The notes under the pieces were generated by a model. That model was not told where the DNA came from and did no database searches. It saw nothing but the letters and a program-made list of their open reading frames with translations. The position numbers and the translations under genes were made by a program. A DNA stretch of 64,000 nt from NCBI GenBank assembly GCA_031550535.1, contig JAVBOM010000050.1, forward strand, positions 7,194 to 71,193. The letters run 5' to 3'. The stretch's first letter is position 1, and every line of letters starts with the position of its first letter. Of this stretch, positions 39,487 to 47,950 are shown one piece after another. The stretch is from Avichristensenella sp031550535 (GTDB lineage: Bacteria; Bacillota; Clostridia; Christensenellales; Aristaeellaceae).

Positions 39487-40665
39487 TCACTCTCCCATCC
39501 CTATGTTTTCTGCCGTGTAAATTTTCTTCATTGAAACCAATTGCATTGAGACAATGACCACGCATGTCAGCAGCGTAACGTAGAGAATACCCTGTATCCC
39601 GACAAGCGAAATAACAACGGCGGCCACGCTGGACCCCAAGGCGGAGCCAAGCTGAATCGCGGAATTGTTCATGCTGATCATGAAGCTTGACTCATTCCGC
39701 GTGGCTTGGGTGACGCCCGTGACGAGCTGCAGGCCCGTAAACCAGACGCTCATGATCCACAGGATCGCAAACGAGACGGCAAGCCACTGGACCTGCCGGA
39801 ACACCAGCATCAGGATCACCGCCGCCAACTGGAGCAGCCCACCCACGAGCATCGACCTGGCGTACCCGATGCGGTCCGTCACATGCCCCCCGATCAAGTT
39901 TCCGGTGAAGCTTGCGATGCCCAGCAAGACCAAGATGAGCGGCAGCAGCGCGTCGATGGTCGGAAAAAAGAACAGCAGATACGGCGTTATATACGTGTAA
40001 AACGCGCCCTGGCCCATGAACATGACTAGCGCGAACCCGACTATCAGCAAAACCTTTCCATCCCTAAAAAACGCAAAATCGCCGCGCATGTTCGGGCCGG
40101 AGGATTCCCGCTCGCCGCCGGGCAGGCGCAGGGCAAAATAGATCAGTGCCAACACCATCATCCCGATCAATATCCAGAAAACGCCCTGCCAATCAAGGAC
40201 GGAGGACAGAGCGCGTGTCAGCGGCACGCCAATCACGAGCGCCGACGCGTTGCCCGCGATCAGAATCGCCATCGAGCGCCCGAGCTTCTCCTTGGGGGAA
40301 AGCGCAGCGACCGCCGCGGTGGCCAGCACGCTGTAGCTGTTGGCGGAAATCCCCATGATGAGCCGGATGATCAGCATGAGCGCGAAGTTGCGCGCGATCA
40401 CAAGCGACAGCGACATCAGAATCGTTACCAGCAGCATAGTCTTCAGCATGGCGGAACGGCTGATTTTTCGCAGCAGGATCAGCACGACGGGCACCCCGAT
40501 CCCGGCGCCATACGCGTACATGCTGTTGAGCAGCCCGGCATTCGCCACCGAAACGCCCAGAGGAACGGCGACCAGATCCAAGATGCCACTGAACACGGAG
40601 GCTGTCATCGCGAGAACGAAGTTCATGAAGGTAAACACGGCCAGCATAAAACCGGTGATTGCCAT
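39487..40665 (-). CDS. Major facilitator superfamily transporter (drug/sugar efflux type)
   Basis: A 392-residue protein with about 12 membrane helices. It has an MFS pattern close to AraJ/YdhP-like exporters: NAGLLNSMYAYGAGIGVPVV, then IIRLIMGISANSYSVLATAA and ILIAGNASALVIGVPLTRAL, the region of motif C of 12-helix exporters. A GG..D..GR motif A is replaced by ...GHVTDRIGYARSMLVGG in the second half. Substrate unknown. AAGGAGGG precedes ATG 40665. Its promoter has a 19-base spacer and an inner dyad, which suggests control by a MerR-type activator and a role in drug response. Confidence 0.88.
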   Translation of the reverse strand: MAITGFMLAVFTFMNFVLAMTASVFSGILDLVAVPLGVSVANAGLLNSMYAYGAGIGVPVVLILLRKISRSAMLKTMLLVTILMSLSLVIARNFALMLIIRLIMGISANSYSVLATAAVAALSPKEKLGRSMAILIAGNASALVIGVPLTRALSSVLDWQGVFWILIGMMVLALIYFALRLPGGERESSGPNMRGDFAFFRDGKVLLIVGFALVMFMGQGAFYTYITPYLLFFFPTIDALLPLILVLLGIASFTGNLIGGHVTDRIGYARSMLVGGLLQLAAVILMLVFRQVQWLAVSFAILWIMSVWFTGLQLVTGVTQATRNESSFMISMNNSAIQLGSALGSSVAAVVISLVGIQGILYVTLLTCVVIVSMQLVSMKKIYTAENIGMGE

Positions 40666-40702
40666 AACGCCCTCCTTGCCCGGTTAAATCGTATTCAATT
40701 GC

Positions 40703-40733
40703 AGTATAGTCCCTTGACCTAGCTCCAAGTCAA
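40703..40733 (-). promoter_or_regulatory. MerR-type promoter of the MFS gene
   Basis: On the minus strand TTGACT is followed by a 19-base spacer and TATACT. The spacer and -35 hold the dyad TTGACTTG-GAGC-TAGGTCAA. An over-long spacer filled by such a dyad is the signature of promoters untwisted by MerR-family activators. No merR gene is visible in the window. Confidence 0.75.
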
Positions 40734-40933
40734 CAGCCAGAAAAGCAATTGGTGATTTTTTCTACTTTTTCTTTATCGATCAACAATATGTATTGTGAAT
40801 TATTGCCCGAACCGGTTCGCGCCGGATGCCTGTTGCGACAAAATTCGACAGGGCTGGCAACCCATTCCCCCGCTCATTCGTCTTATTGGATAGCATATCA
40901 TCTAGAAAACCAGCACTTGGACGAGGTGACGAC

Positions 40934-42517
40934 ATGACGAAGGCCGTTTGCCGGACATGGCTATGGGCCGCCGCGCTGCTTGCGTTGCTCACGCTGCTTG
41001 CGCTGCCCGCCCTCGCGGAGGATCTGCCCACGCTCTCCTACAACAGCAAAGGCGAGGCGGTGACCTCCCTGCAACAGCGCCTGACCGAGCTAGGCTATTA
41101 CACATTTCGCGTCACCGGCGTCTATCAGGAAAATACGCAAAAGGCGGTCGCCGCGTTCCAGGCGGACAACGGCCTCCCCGCGACGGGCGTAGCCGACGCC
41201 GCCTTGCAGCAGTTGATCCATAGCCCGGCCGCGAGCGCGAGGCCCACCCCGACCCCCATGCCGACGCCGACACCGCTGAATCTGTCGATGCCCTTCCCCG
41301 GGAAGCTGGAGTATAACAGCGCGGGCGACGATGTCCGCCGCGTGCAGACGCAGCTTCTCGTGCTGGGCTACTATACGGGCGATATCAGCGGCAACTTCCT
41401 TGGCAATACCAGAAACGCCGTGCGCGACTTTCAGCGGCAGAACGCGCTGACAGCCGACGGCGTGGTGGGCGAATTGACGTGGAACGCGCTGTTCTTTGAC
41501 AATACGGCGGTCAGCGCCTACGCCACGCCCAAGCCGACGCCCACGCCCACCCCAGTGCCCTACCGCATCGGCGTGGACGTGACAAACCAGGTCACCACCA
41601 TCTACGGCCTGGATGAAACCGGCAACTACACCCAGATCGTCAAGCGCATGCTCTGCTCCACCGGCACGGAGAAGGACCCCACACCGCTGAAAACCTATGT
41701 GTTCAACGGCGCGACCGCCCGCTGGTGCTACTTTCCCAAATGGGGATCGCACGCGCAGTACTGGACGCGGATGGACTCCGCCAACGCGTTTCATTCCGTC
41801 ATCTATACCGAGGCGGACCCGATGGCGCTGTCGACAGGCAGCTACACGGGCCTGGGCAAGCGGCTTTCCCACGGCTGCGTGCGCCTGATGGTGGAGGACG
41901 CCAAGTGGATCTACGAAAACTGCGGCAAGGGTACGGAGTGCGTCGTCTATGAGGGCGAAAAGGACGAGGAGCTGACCAAGTCGCTGAAGATTCCGCCGCT
42001 GGACCGCAGCCGCATGCTGCCCCAGCCCACGCCCGGGCCGACGCAATCGCCCCTGTACCAGCCCAGCGGCATGCCGCCCATGCCGTTCCGGACCCTGGAG
42101 CGCGGGTCGGAGGGCGAGGACGTCTACTGGCTGCATTGCAAGCTGGCGGAAATGGGCTACTACAAAGGCACCATCACCGGCGGGTACTACGCCGGCACCA
42201 TTGAGGCCGTGAAGGCGTTCCAGCGGGATCACGATCTCTCCGCGGACGGCAAGGCGGGCAAGCAAACGCTGAACAAGGTGTACGAGAGCGTGCTCGCCAC
42301 CCCCACGCCGACCATTCCGCCTACGCCACGCCCAAGCGCCACGGTGCCGCCGCGCGACCGGCCGTACATCGAGGGCGAGAGTTCCGCGCCGTCCGCGACG
42401 GCCACGGCACGGCCTACCGCCACGGCCACCCCAACGGCAACCGCGACCCAGGACCCGAACGAGACATCCGCCACGTGGTTTGACACCACCGGCGCGCCCA
42501 GGACGGTCAACCCGTAA
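40934..42517 (+). CDS. L,D-transpeptidase (YkuD) with three peptidoglycan-binding domains
   Basis: This 527-residue exported protein has a signal peptide (residues 1-29), a PG_binding_1 domain (about 33-96), a Pro/Thr-rich linker, a second such domain (about 118-185), another linker and the YkuD domain (about 205-345), with the catalytic signature SHGCVRLM (His and Cys). A third PG_binding_1 domain (about 385-450) and a Thr/Ala/Pro-rich tail follow. YkuD enzymes make 3-3 cross-links in peptidoglycan. I start at ATG 40934, with GAGGTGAC upstream and a sound signal sequence, rather than the longer frame. It ends in a GC-rich terminator. Confidence 0.93.
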   Translation: MTKAVCRTWLWAAALLALLTLLALPALAEDLPTLSYNSKGEAVTSLQQRLTELGYYTFRVTGVYQENTQKAVAAFQADNGLPATGVADAALQQLIHSPAASARPTPTPMPTPTPLNLSMPFPGKLEYNSAGDDVRRVQTQLLVLGYYTGDISGNFLGNTRNAVRDFQRQNALTADGVVGELTWNALFFDNTAVSAYATPKPTPTPTPVPYRIGVDVTNQVTTIYGLDETGNYTQIVKRMLCSTGTEKDPTPLKTYVFNGATARWCYFPKWGSHAQYWTRMDSANAFHSVIYTEADPMALSTGSYTGLGKRLSHGCVRLMVEDAKWIYENCGKGTECVVYEGEKDEELTKSLKIPPLDRSRMLPQPTPGPTQSPLYQPSGMPPMPFRTLERGSEGEDVYWLHCKLAEMGYYKGTITGGYYAGTIEAVKAFQRDHDLSADGKAGKQTLNKVYESVLATPTPTIPPTPRPSATVPPRDRPYIEGESSAPSATATARPTATATPTATATQDPNETSATWFDTTGAPRTVNP

Positions 42518-42532
42518 AGATCTGAAGCGGCG

Positions 42533-42570
42533 AACCCCCGCGGAGCCTTCCGGCCCTGCGGGGGTTCGTT
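42533..42570 (+). terminator. Terminator of the L,D-transpeptidase gene
   Basis: GAACCCCCGC...GCGGGGGTTC is a strong stem with a weak T-rich end (GTTGTTC). It is convergent with the end of the next operon and may serve both strands. Confidence 0.7.
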
Positions 42571-42576
42571 GTTCGC

Positions 42577-43122
42577 TCAGTCCGCCGCTTCCGCCGAGAT
42601 CGGCAGCTCGATGAGCTGGCGAACCGGCTCGCCGGACTTCGGCACGATCAGCACAACCACATAGCTCGCGATGGCTTTGCCGTCGTCACCTCCGGCGCTT
42701 TCCCCGTTTGCGGTTTCAAACTTGTTCAGAAGCGGGGCTAGGTCTATCTCCGTGGCGGTCCCTTCCAGCCGGATGGAATCAAAGACCGCATTTTGCACCT
42801 CGTGCTTCTTCCCTTCGCCGTCCAGCACCGTGTCGCTGCCAAGCCATCCTTCGGCCATTTGATAAAAGACCGAACCCCGGGCCAGCCTCTCCTGCACAGC
42901 GCCGATGTAAAAGGCGTGCGCGTTTTCCACCGGTTCCCATGTGATGACGTATTCCTCATGGATTTGGCCGGACGCTGCGACCGGGTTCTCCGGCAGTCTG
43001 TACAGGAGCGGCCCTGCCTCGCTGATGGATATTCTCTGCGCAAGGTTCCCCTTGGCAAGCCCCGCGGGCGCAACGAACATCGCCGCCAAAATAATCAGGC
43101 ACCAAACCGTCTTTTTGTTCAT
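42577..43122 (-). CDS. Exported protein of unknown function, last gene of the second sigma operon
   Basis: This 181-residue protein has a signal peptide (MNKKTVWCLIILAAMFVAPA, cut near AKG). The mature part has WEPVENAHAFYIGAVQERLA, which looks like a fibronectin-III-like strand pattern (T..P...A..Y.I). No known catalytic motif is visible. It starts 14 bases after the anti-sigma gene, with AAGGA upstream. Being in the operon, it is probably an envelope protein governed by the same sigma factor. No family recognised. Confidence 0.75.
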   Translation of the reverse strand: MNKKTVWCLIILAAMFVAPAGLAKGNLAQRISISEAGPLLYRLPENPVAASGQIHEEYVITWEPVENAHAFYIGAVQERLARGSVFYQMAEGWLGSDTVLDGEGKKHEVQNAVFDSIRLEGTATEIDLAPLLNKFETANGESAGGDDGKAIASYVVVLIVPKSGEPVRQLIELPISAEAAD

Positions 43123-43136
43123 GGTTCAATATCCTT

Positions 43137-43829
43137 TCACTTTCGTTCCACCGGCAGCTCGAACGGCAGCTTTTCCGTCACGAACTGATTTTGCAGCGGC
43201 GGGAACCCGTCATCCGTCCGGGCGTATGTCACCCAGCACTCCATTGCCGCCAGATCGCCCGTCTCCTCAATGATTGGATCGCGCAAATAGGTGACGGAGC
43301 CGTCCTCGTTGTCAATCCAGTCAATGATATTAGTACCGGCTCCACCGTGTACGATCTCCAGTGTAACGTAGTATACCGGCAGATCGTCGCCGAAGGTGGG
43401 CGCTGACAAGAAACCGTTTTCCAGCGATTCCCTGTTGACAAGATGCCCCTGGACACCCGCCCTAAGCGATAGGGTGGTGGCAAGGTAGTACGTTTCGCCA
43501 TCCCCGACCGCGTCCGTGACAACGACATCCAGATCACCGGCGGTCGCCACCAGCAGCGGTTTGTCCGCGCGCACGACGTCCGTGAATGTCCCGGGCAGTT
43601 CATAGCCGTTTTTCCGGTTCCATTTATCGAAGAAATCTGCCACCATGGCCCTGTTCGCGATGGCGAAGGCCGTCGTTCCAAGAATCAGTATCAGCGCGGC
43701 GGCCAGCGCGGCGATCGGCATTCTGCGCGCCATTTTCGGCTTGTCTTCCAGCGCCTGAACCGCTGACGCGACGGCCAGGTGCACCTCCCGCGAAACCGGC
43801 CCGAACGACGCTTTATCTGGCATATTCAT
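43137..43829 (-). CDS. DUF4179-type single-pass membrane protein, sigma partner
   Basis: A 230-residue protein. It has a cytosolic head of about 35 residues (VHLAVASAVQALEDKPKM), one membrane helix (about 38-57, IAALAAALILILGTTAFAIA) and an outer DUF4179-like domain: ADFFDKWNRKNGYELPGTFT, then a beta-rich part with GETYYLATTLSLRAG. These proteins are encoded beside ECF sigma factors and likely inhibit them or sense envelope state. Its ATG 43829 lies 17 bases inside the end of the sigma gene, so the two are coupled. It is the same design as the gene at 19.6-20.8 kb. Confidence 0.82.
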   Translation of the reverse strand: MNMPDKASFGPVSREVHLAVASAVQALEDKPKMARRMPIAALAAALILILGTTAFAIANRAMVADFFDKWNRKNGYELPGTFTDVVRADKPLLVATAGDLDVVVTDAVGDGETYYLATTLSLRAGVQGHLVNRESLENGFLSAPTFGDDLPVYYVTLEIVHGGAGTNIIDWIDNEDGSVTYLRDPIIEETGDLAAMECWVTYARTDDGFPPLQNQFVTEKLPFELPVERK

Positions 43830-44295
43830 GCTCGTCACCCCCTTGCGCAAGTAGCTCCCTGAGCAGCGCACGCCCCCTTGTCAGGCGAAACTTCACAGTT
43901 CCCTCGGGCACGCGCATCATGCGGGATACCTCCCGGGTGGTGTAGCCCTCGACGTGGTGCAGCACGATGGTCATGCGGTATTTTTCGTCCAGCGCGGCAA
44001 GCGCTTCCATCATGACACCGTCCGAAATCGCGGGGGCAACCGCTTCCACCTCGTCGAGTGGGCATTCCTGTTTTCTCTTTTTGATGAAATCGCGGCATAC
44101 GTTCAGGAGGATGCGCAGAATCCATGTCTGGAAGTACGCCTCTTCCCGCAGGGAAGCCAGCTTCTTCCACGCGCGCGCGATGCTCTCCTGAATGGCGTCC
44201 GCCTGGTCGTGCGGATTTTTCAGCATGCTGTAGGACACGCGGTACATGGTGCCCTCCAGGGCCGTGACCCTGGCGGCGAACTCGTCCTTACTCAT
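43813..44295 (-). CDS. ECF-type RNA polymerase sigma factor (second copy)
   Basis: This 160-residue protein has region 2 (QADAIQESIARAWKKLASLR, then FQTWILRILLNVCRDFIKK) and region 4 (VLHHVEGYTTREVSRMMRV followed by EGTVKFRLTRGRALL). The layout resembles SigV/SigW-group factors. I start at ATG 44295; its ATG lies inside the end of the preceding exported-protein gene, and the membrane partner follows by overlap, so the three are translationally coupled. It is similar in plan to the sigma factor at 19.2 kb. Confidence 0.92.
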   Translation of the reverse strand: MSKDEFAARVTALEGTMYRVSYSMLKNPHDQADAIQESIARAWKKLASLREEAYFQTWILRILLNVCRDFIKKRKQECPLDEVEAVAPAISDGVMMEALAALDEKYRMTIVLHHVEGYTTREVSRMMRVPEGTVKFRLTRGRALLRELLAQGGDEHEYAR

Positions 44296-45037
44296 CAGAC
44301 CACTCGGGAACGATTCCGTAGGCGATGAGCGTGTACTGATCCAAAGCCACAACATATGGCTGACCGACGGCAAGCGCGCTGGGAATTCTCGTCTCTTCCA
44401 CGATTGACACCCTGAGCTTCTCCGGCCTGCCATCGTTTGCATAGTCAGGACTTTTTTCCATTTCGATAAAGGTAGGTTCGCTTTTCGTGATCGTGCCGTG
44501 ATAGACCTCCAACAGGGGGTGGGTTCTCACATCAATCACATCCCCGTCTGCCGGAACGGGCGCGCCAATCTCCGTGATGATCTTTGCCGCTTTATCGGCA
44601 AACGCCTCTATATCCGCGTGTTCCTTGGCCCGAATGAAAAACTCTGTGCCTTCTGTGGTTCTCATTTTGAACAGATAGTAGCCATCGTCCTCTTGAATTA
44701 CATCCAGGACAAAGCCGATATACGTCGGCCAGGTTTCCAATCCATTAACGCGCTTGGGGTATAGCTTCGCCGGGCTGGAGGACTCATCCAAGCGGAAGGA
44801 CGATACTTCGACCCGCAGCCCTTCCTCGAACGCGTCCGCACCGGTGAGCACTATGTCCAGCGAGGGCATCAGCGCATAGCGGGTCTTAGTCCCATCTTCC
44901 TCCAGAATCGTGTTTCCGTCTTCAAATCCAATCACCGTGCCCGTAATCGTGTCCCCCGTGGCACAAGCGGCTGTGCACGCGAAAAGCGCGGCGGCAAACA
45001 AAAGCAGCAGACCTATGGGTTTCATGCGTGTATACAT
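44288..45037 (-). CDS. Exported protein of unknown function, first gene of the second sigma operon
   Basis: The 249-residue protein has a signal peptide with a hydrophobic core, IGLLLLFAAALFACTAACAT; its Cys residues hint at a possible lipobox (LFAC). The mature part has small OB-like or SH3-like beta modules: GTVIGFEDGNTILEEDGTKT and YHGTITKSEPTFIEMEKSP. The double pattern suggests two similar folds. Start at ATG 45037, six bases after AAGGAG. It is coupled to the sigma gene by an eight-base overlap, so it may feed the sensing. No family recognised. Confidence 0.75.
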   Translation of the reverse strand: MYTRMKPIGLLLLFAAALFACTAACATGDTITGTVIGFEDGNTILEEDGTKTRYALMPSLDIVLTGADAFEEGLRVEVSSFRLDESSSPAKLYPKRVNGLETWPTYIGFVLDVIQEDDGYYLFKMRTTEGTEFFIRAKEHADIEAFADKAAKIITEIGAPVPADGDVIDVRTHPLLEVYHGTITKSEPTFIEMEKSPDYANDGRPEKLRVSIVEETRIPSALAVGQPYVVALDQYTLIAYGIVPEWSDE

Positions 45038-45055
45038 CAGAATCTCCTTCATTGA

Positions 45056-45117
45056 GGCGGCGCTGATTCGAAAAATCAGGCGCCATATGGGGATTCCGCA
45101 AGGAATCCTCTCCTCGT
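45056..45117 (-). repeat. Two-hairpin dispersed repeat, copy 8
   Basis: On the minus strand: GAGGAGAGGATTCCTTGCG, GAATCCCCATATGGCGCCTG and ATTTTTCGAATCAGCGCCGCC. Hairpin A pairs GGATTCC with GGAATCC. It lies directly upstream of the first gene of the sigma operon and ends 18 bases before its ATG region. Confidence 0.9.
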
Positions 45118-45236
45118 GTAATGCGGTCATTTACCGTTCCTTCGGCTTCGGTGTCAGGACGCGGAGGCCTCCGTGTTGTCCTTACACATGGTTAGACTGC
45201 ATCTTTTCGCAAATGGTTGGAGTTCTGTATGGATTC

Positions 45237-45386
45237 TTACTTTTTTTCTTTTGACTGCGCTGTTTCCCGTTTCCGGGCAAAGTAAAACGGCGGCATTGCT
45301 GCCGCCGCCCAAATTCCCTCTCGACACGTCAAACTGTCGCTATCCGCGCCGAGTGGTGCTTTGTATGGATACCATCTATGCACCAC
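45237..45386 (-). CDS. Doubtful small ORF in the leader of the second sigma operon
   Basis: A 49-residue frame that begins VVHRWYPYKAPLGADSDSL and ends in a basic tail (KRETAQSKEKK). The only possible starts after the promoter at 45426 are the two GTGs near 45386, with AAAGG too close upstream. Composition is not typical of a known family. It might be a leader peptide or chance. A GGCGGCA/TGCCGCC hairpin (45291-45308) lies inside it. I see nothing else in 45118-45236. Confidence 0.25.
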   Translation of the reverse strand: MVHRWYPYKAPLGADSDSLTCREGIWAAAAMPPFYFARKRETAQSKEKK

Positions 45387-45402
45387 CCCTTTCTGCAGAA
45401 AC

Positions 45403-45454
45403 GTTAACATGCATGTTACAAGCGTAGTGTACCACACGAAGATCGATCTGTCAA
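45403..45454 (-). promoter_or_regulatory. Promoter with palindromic operator at the start site
   Basis: On the minus strand a perfect TTGACA (45454-45449), a 17-base spacer and TACACT (45431-45426). The 17-base palindrome GTAACATGCATGTTAAC (45419-45403) starts at the expected transcription start, a classic repressor position. It could drive the sigma operon through a leader of about 380 bases. Confidence 0.75.
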
Positions 45455-45460
45455 TTCACA

Positions 45461-47296
45461 TCATTCAACAGTCACCGACTTCGCCAGGTTCCTCGGCTTA
45501 TCCACGTCGCACCCGCGCGCCAGCGCCACATAGTACGCCAATAGCTGCATCGGTAAAATCGCCAGCACCGGCACGGCGATCGGCTCCGCGTCCGGCATCT
45601 CCCACAGCTCGTCAGCCACTGGGGCCACGCGGTCCCGCATGGAGCGCGTTGTCACCATCAGCACCGTGGCCCCGCGCGCGCGCACCTCCCGCACGTTCGA
45701 CAGCATTTTGTCCAGCAGCGCGGGATGCAGCGCCAGCGCCACCACCAGCGTGCCCGGCTCAATCAGCGCGATGGTCCCGTGCTTCAGTTCCCCGGCGGCA
45801 TACGCCTCGCTATGCGCGTAGGTGATCTCCTTCAGCTTCAGCGACGCCTCCATGGATAGCGCGTAGTCCATGCCGCGCCCAATGTAGAACACGCTGCGGT
45901 GATCCGCGTGTGCACTGGCAAACCGCTGGATGTGCGATACGTCGCCGATGATACTCTCTGCCTGCGCGGGCGTCTGCATCAGCCAGCCCAGCCGCTCGGA
46001 TACCTCCGCCGGCTCCAGTATCCCGCGCGCCTCGGCGAGGTACAGCGCCAGCAGCAGCAGCGTCAGCACCTGCGTGGTGTAGCCCTTTGTCGTCGCCACG
46101 GCGATTTCCGGGCCCGCGTGCGTGTACAGCACGCCGTCCGCCTCGCGCGCCAATGTCGATCCCGTCGCGTTCACAATGCCAAGCGTTTTGCACGTCTTGG
46201 CCGCCAGCCGCATCGCCGCCAGCGTGTCCGCCGTCTCGCCCGATTGGCTGATGCACACGCACAGGTCGTCCGGGCGCAGGATCGGATCACGGTAGCGGAA
46301 TTCGGACGCGATGTCCGTCTCCACCGGCAGCCGCGCCAGCGTCTCAATGGCGGCCTTGCCTACCATCGCCGCGTGGTACGCCGACCCGCACCCGACCAGC
46401 AGCAGCCGCCCGAGCGCCCTCGCGTCCGCCTCGGGGATCGGGATCGCACCTTTCTTGAACACCACCCGGCCCGCCTGCGCCTCCGTATACGCGGCCAGCA
46501 CTGCGCGCATCGCGGCGGGCTGTTCGTCGATCTCCTTCATCATGTAGTGCGGATACCCGGACAGGTCCGCGCTCTCCGGCTGCCATTCGACGGTCTTGAT
46601 TTCGGGCTGGATCGGCTGGCCGAGCTTGCCAAAGCACTGGCAGCCCTCGCGCGTGATGAGGGCCAATTCCTTATCCCGGAGCAGGATGACCTTCCGTGTA
46701 TGCGGCAAAAGCGCCGGAATATCCGACGCGACAAACTGCTCCCCTTCCGAAAGGCCGATCACGAGCGGGCTGTCCAGCCGCGTGCAGCAGATGGTATCCG
46801 GCGCGTCCCGGCAGAGCACGCCCAGCGCGAACGACCCGCGCAAATGCTGCACCACATCCTGCACGACTTGCTTCAAATCCCCACGCCAGAACCTGGCCAG
46901 CAGGTGCGCGATGACCTCGGTATCCGTCTGCGAGTGGAACGTATACCCTTCCATTTCCAGCAGCCCCCGCAGCTCCGCGTGGTTCTCGATGATGCCATTA
47001 TGGACCACCGCGAACCGGCCGCTGTTGTCCGTGTGCGGGTGCGCGTTCTCGTCCGAGGGGCCGCCATGCGTGGCCCACCGCGTGTGGCCGATGCCGATGG
47101 TGCCGTGGATCGGCGCTTTCTCCAGCAGGTCGCGCAGGTTGGACAGGCGGCCGCGCGCCTTGCGCACCTGTATCGCGCCGTTTTCCATAAGCGCCACGCC
47201 CGCCGAGTCATACCCGCGATACTCCAGCCGCGACAGGCCGTCCATCAGGATCGGCAGCGCGTCCTTGCCGCCCACATAGCCAAAGATGCCGCACAT
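45461..47296 (-). CDS. glmS: Glutamine-fructose-6-phosphate aminotransferase (isomerizing)
   Basis: This 611-residue enzyme has an N-terminal glutaminase domain that starts MCGIFGYVG, so Cys 2 is the nucleophile after Met removal. This fixes the start at ATG 47296, with GAGAGGGGG upstream, rather than at 47302. RWATHGGPSDENAHPH is the glutamine loop. Two SIS domains follow (CGSAYHAAMVGK and SQSGETADTLAAMRLA), and the C-terminus AKSVTVE matches the family. It makes glucosamine-6-phosphate for peptidoglycan. Only 27 bases separate it from the spoIIQ-like gene, so no glmS ribozyme fits upstream. Confidence 0.97.
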   Translation of the reverse strand: MCGIFGYVGGKDALPILMDGLSRLEYRGYDSAGVALMENGAIQVRKARGRLSNLRDLLEKAPIHGTIGIGHTRWATHGGPSDENAHPHTDNSGRFAVVHNGIIENHAELRGLLEMEGYTFHSQTDTEVIAHLLARFWRGDLKQVVQDVVQHLRGSFALGVLCRDAPDTICCTRLDSPLVIGLSEGEQFVASDIPALLPHTRKVILLRDKELALITREGCQCFGKLGQPIQPEIKTVEWQPESADLSGYPHYMMKEIDEQPAAMRAVLAAYTEAQAGRVVFKKGAIPIPEADARALGRLLLVGCGSAYHAAMVGKAAIETLARLPVETDIASEFRYRDPILRPDDLCVCISQSGETADTLAAMRLAAKTCKTLGIVNATGSTLAREADGVLYTHAGPEIAVATTKGYTTQVLTLLLLALYLAEARGILEPAEVSERLGWLMQTPAQAESIIGDVSHIQRFASAHADHRSVFYIGRGMDYALSMEASLKLKEITYAHSEAYAAGELKHGTIALIEPGTLVVALALHPALLDKMLSNVREVRARGATVLMVTTRSMRDRVAPVADELWEMPDAEPIAVPVLAILPMQLLAYYVALARGCDVDKPRNLAKSVTVE

Positions 47297-47323
47297 AGGC
47301 ATCCCCCTCTCGTACTATTCAGA

Positions 47324-47917
47324 TTAATTTACTATATGCGGCGCTGGGTCGATGGGGACGCCGTTCAGCCACGCCGCGAAGTGTACGTGCGGCGCATCCG
47401 ATTCCGCCTCCGCCACGCCCACCGCGCCGATAGCCTGTCCCGCCCGGACGGTGTCACCCGCCTTCACCTGCGCGGGCCACCGCAGCGCGCTATAGCGCGT
47501 CACCAGCCCGTCCGCGTGCGCAATCTCCACCACGCCGCCCCAGAGCCTGTCCCGGTACGCGGCGGTCACGGTGCCGTCCCTGGCGGCGCTGGCCGGCGCG
47601 TCCCGGTCCGCCGGCAGGTCCAGCGCCTCATGCGCGCCCCAGCGGGCGAGCGTCGGCAGCCAAGCGGCCCCGGAAAAACCCAGCAGCGCGCCTTCCGCGC
47701 TTTCCCCCTGCGGGGTGGCGGGCACGGGCCGCACCATCTTCAGTTTCTCCGCGTCCGCGAGCCGCTGCGCGTATTCGGTCGATACGTCCGCCAAAGGCTC
47801 CTTGACCTCCGTGTTCAGCGAACGCGCCCAGAGTCCTGACGCCACAATGATGCCGGCGCACACCGCCAGCATGATGAAAAAACCTTGTTTTTCAAAGAAC
47901 GCGCGAATCCGCTTCAT
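47324..47917 (-). CDS. spoIIQ: LytM/M23 peptidase-like protein, SpoIIQ type
   Basis: The 197-residue protein has one N-terminal membrane helix (about residues 12-31) and a LytM domain at the end. ARWGAHEALDLPADRDAPA carries the H-x3-D zinc site, and DAPHVHFAAW carries H-x-H. B. subtilis SpoIIQ has lost a metal ligand, while clostridial ones often keep them, as here, so it may be an active endopeptidase in the forespore membrane. The order murA, spoIID, M23 is the known sporulation locus, which backs the name. Start at ATG 47917, with AGAGGGGG upstream. Confidence 0.85.
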   Translation of the reverse strand: MKRIRAFFEKQGFFIMLAVCAGIIVASGLWARSLNTEVKEPLADVSTEYAQRLADAEKLKMVRPVPATPQGESAEGALLGFSGAAWLPTLARWGAHEALDLPADRDAPASAARDGTVTAAYRDRLWGGVVEIAHADGLVTRYSALRWPAQVKAGDTVRAGQAIGAVGVAEAESDAPHVHFAAWLNGVPIDPAPHIVN

Positions 47918-47950
47918 CCAGACGCCCCCTCTTGCGGTTGGGATTTTCTC

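Noticed and set aside
45040..45130. N-terminal extension of the exported protein through repeat copy 8
   Set aside because: ATG 45037 follows AAGGAG at the right distance; the extra residues come from the repeat.
47297..47323. glmS ribozyme upstream of glmS
   Set aside because: Only 27 bases separate glmS from the preceding gene, too few for the ribozyme core.
45899..47839. 646-codon plus-strand frame opposite glmS and spoIIQ
   Set aside because: It spans two real minus-strand genes and their gap, with composition typical of an antisense shadow.
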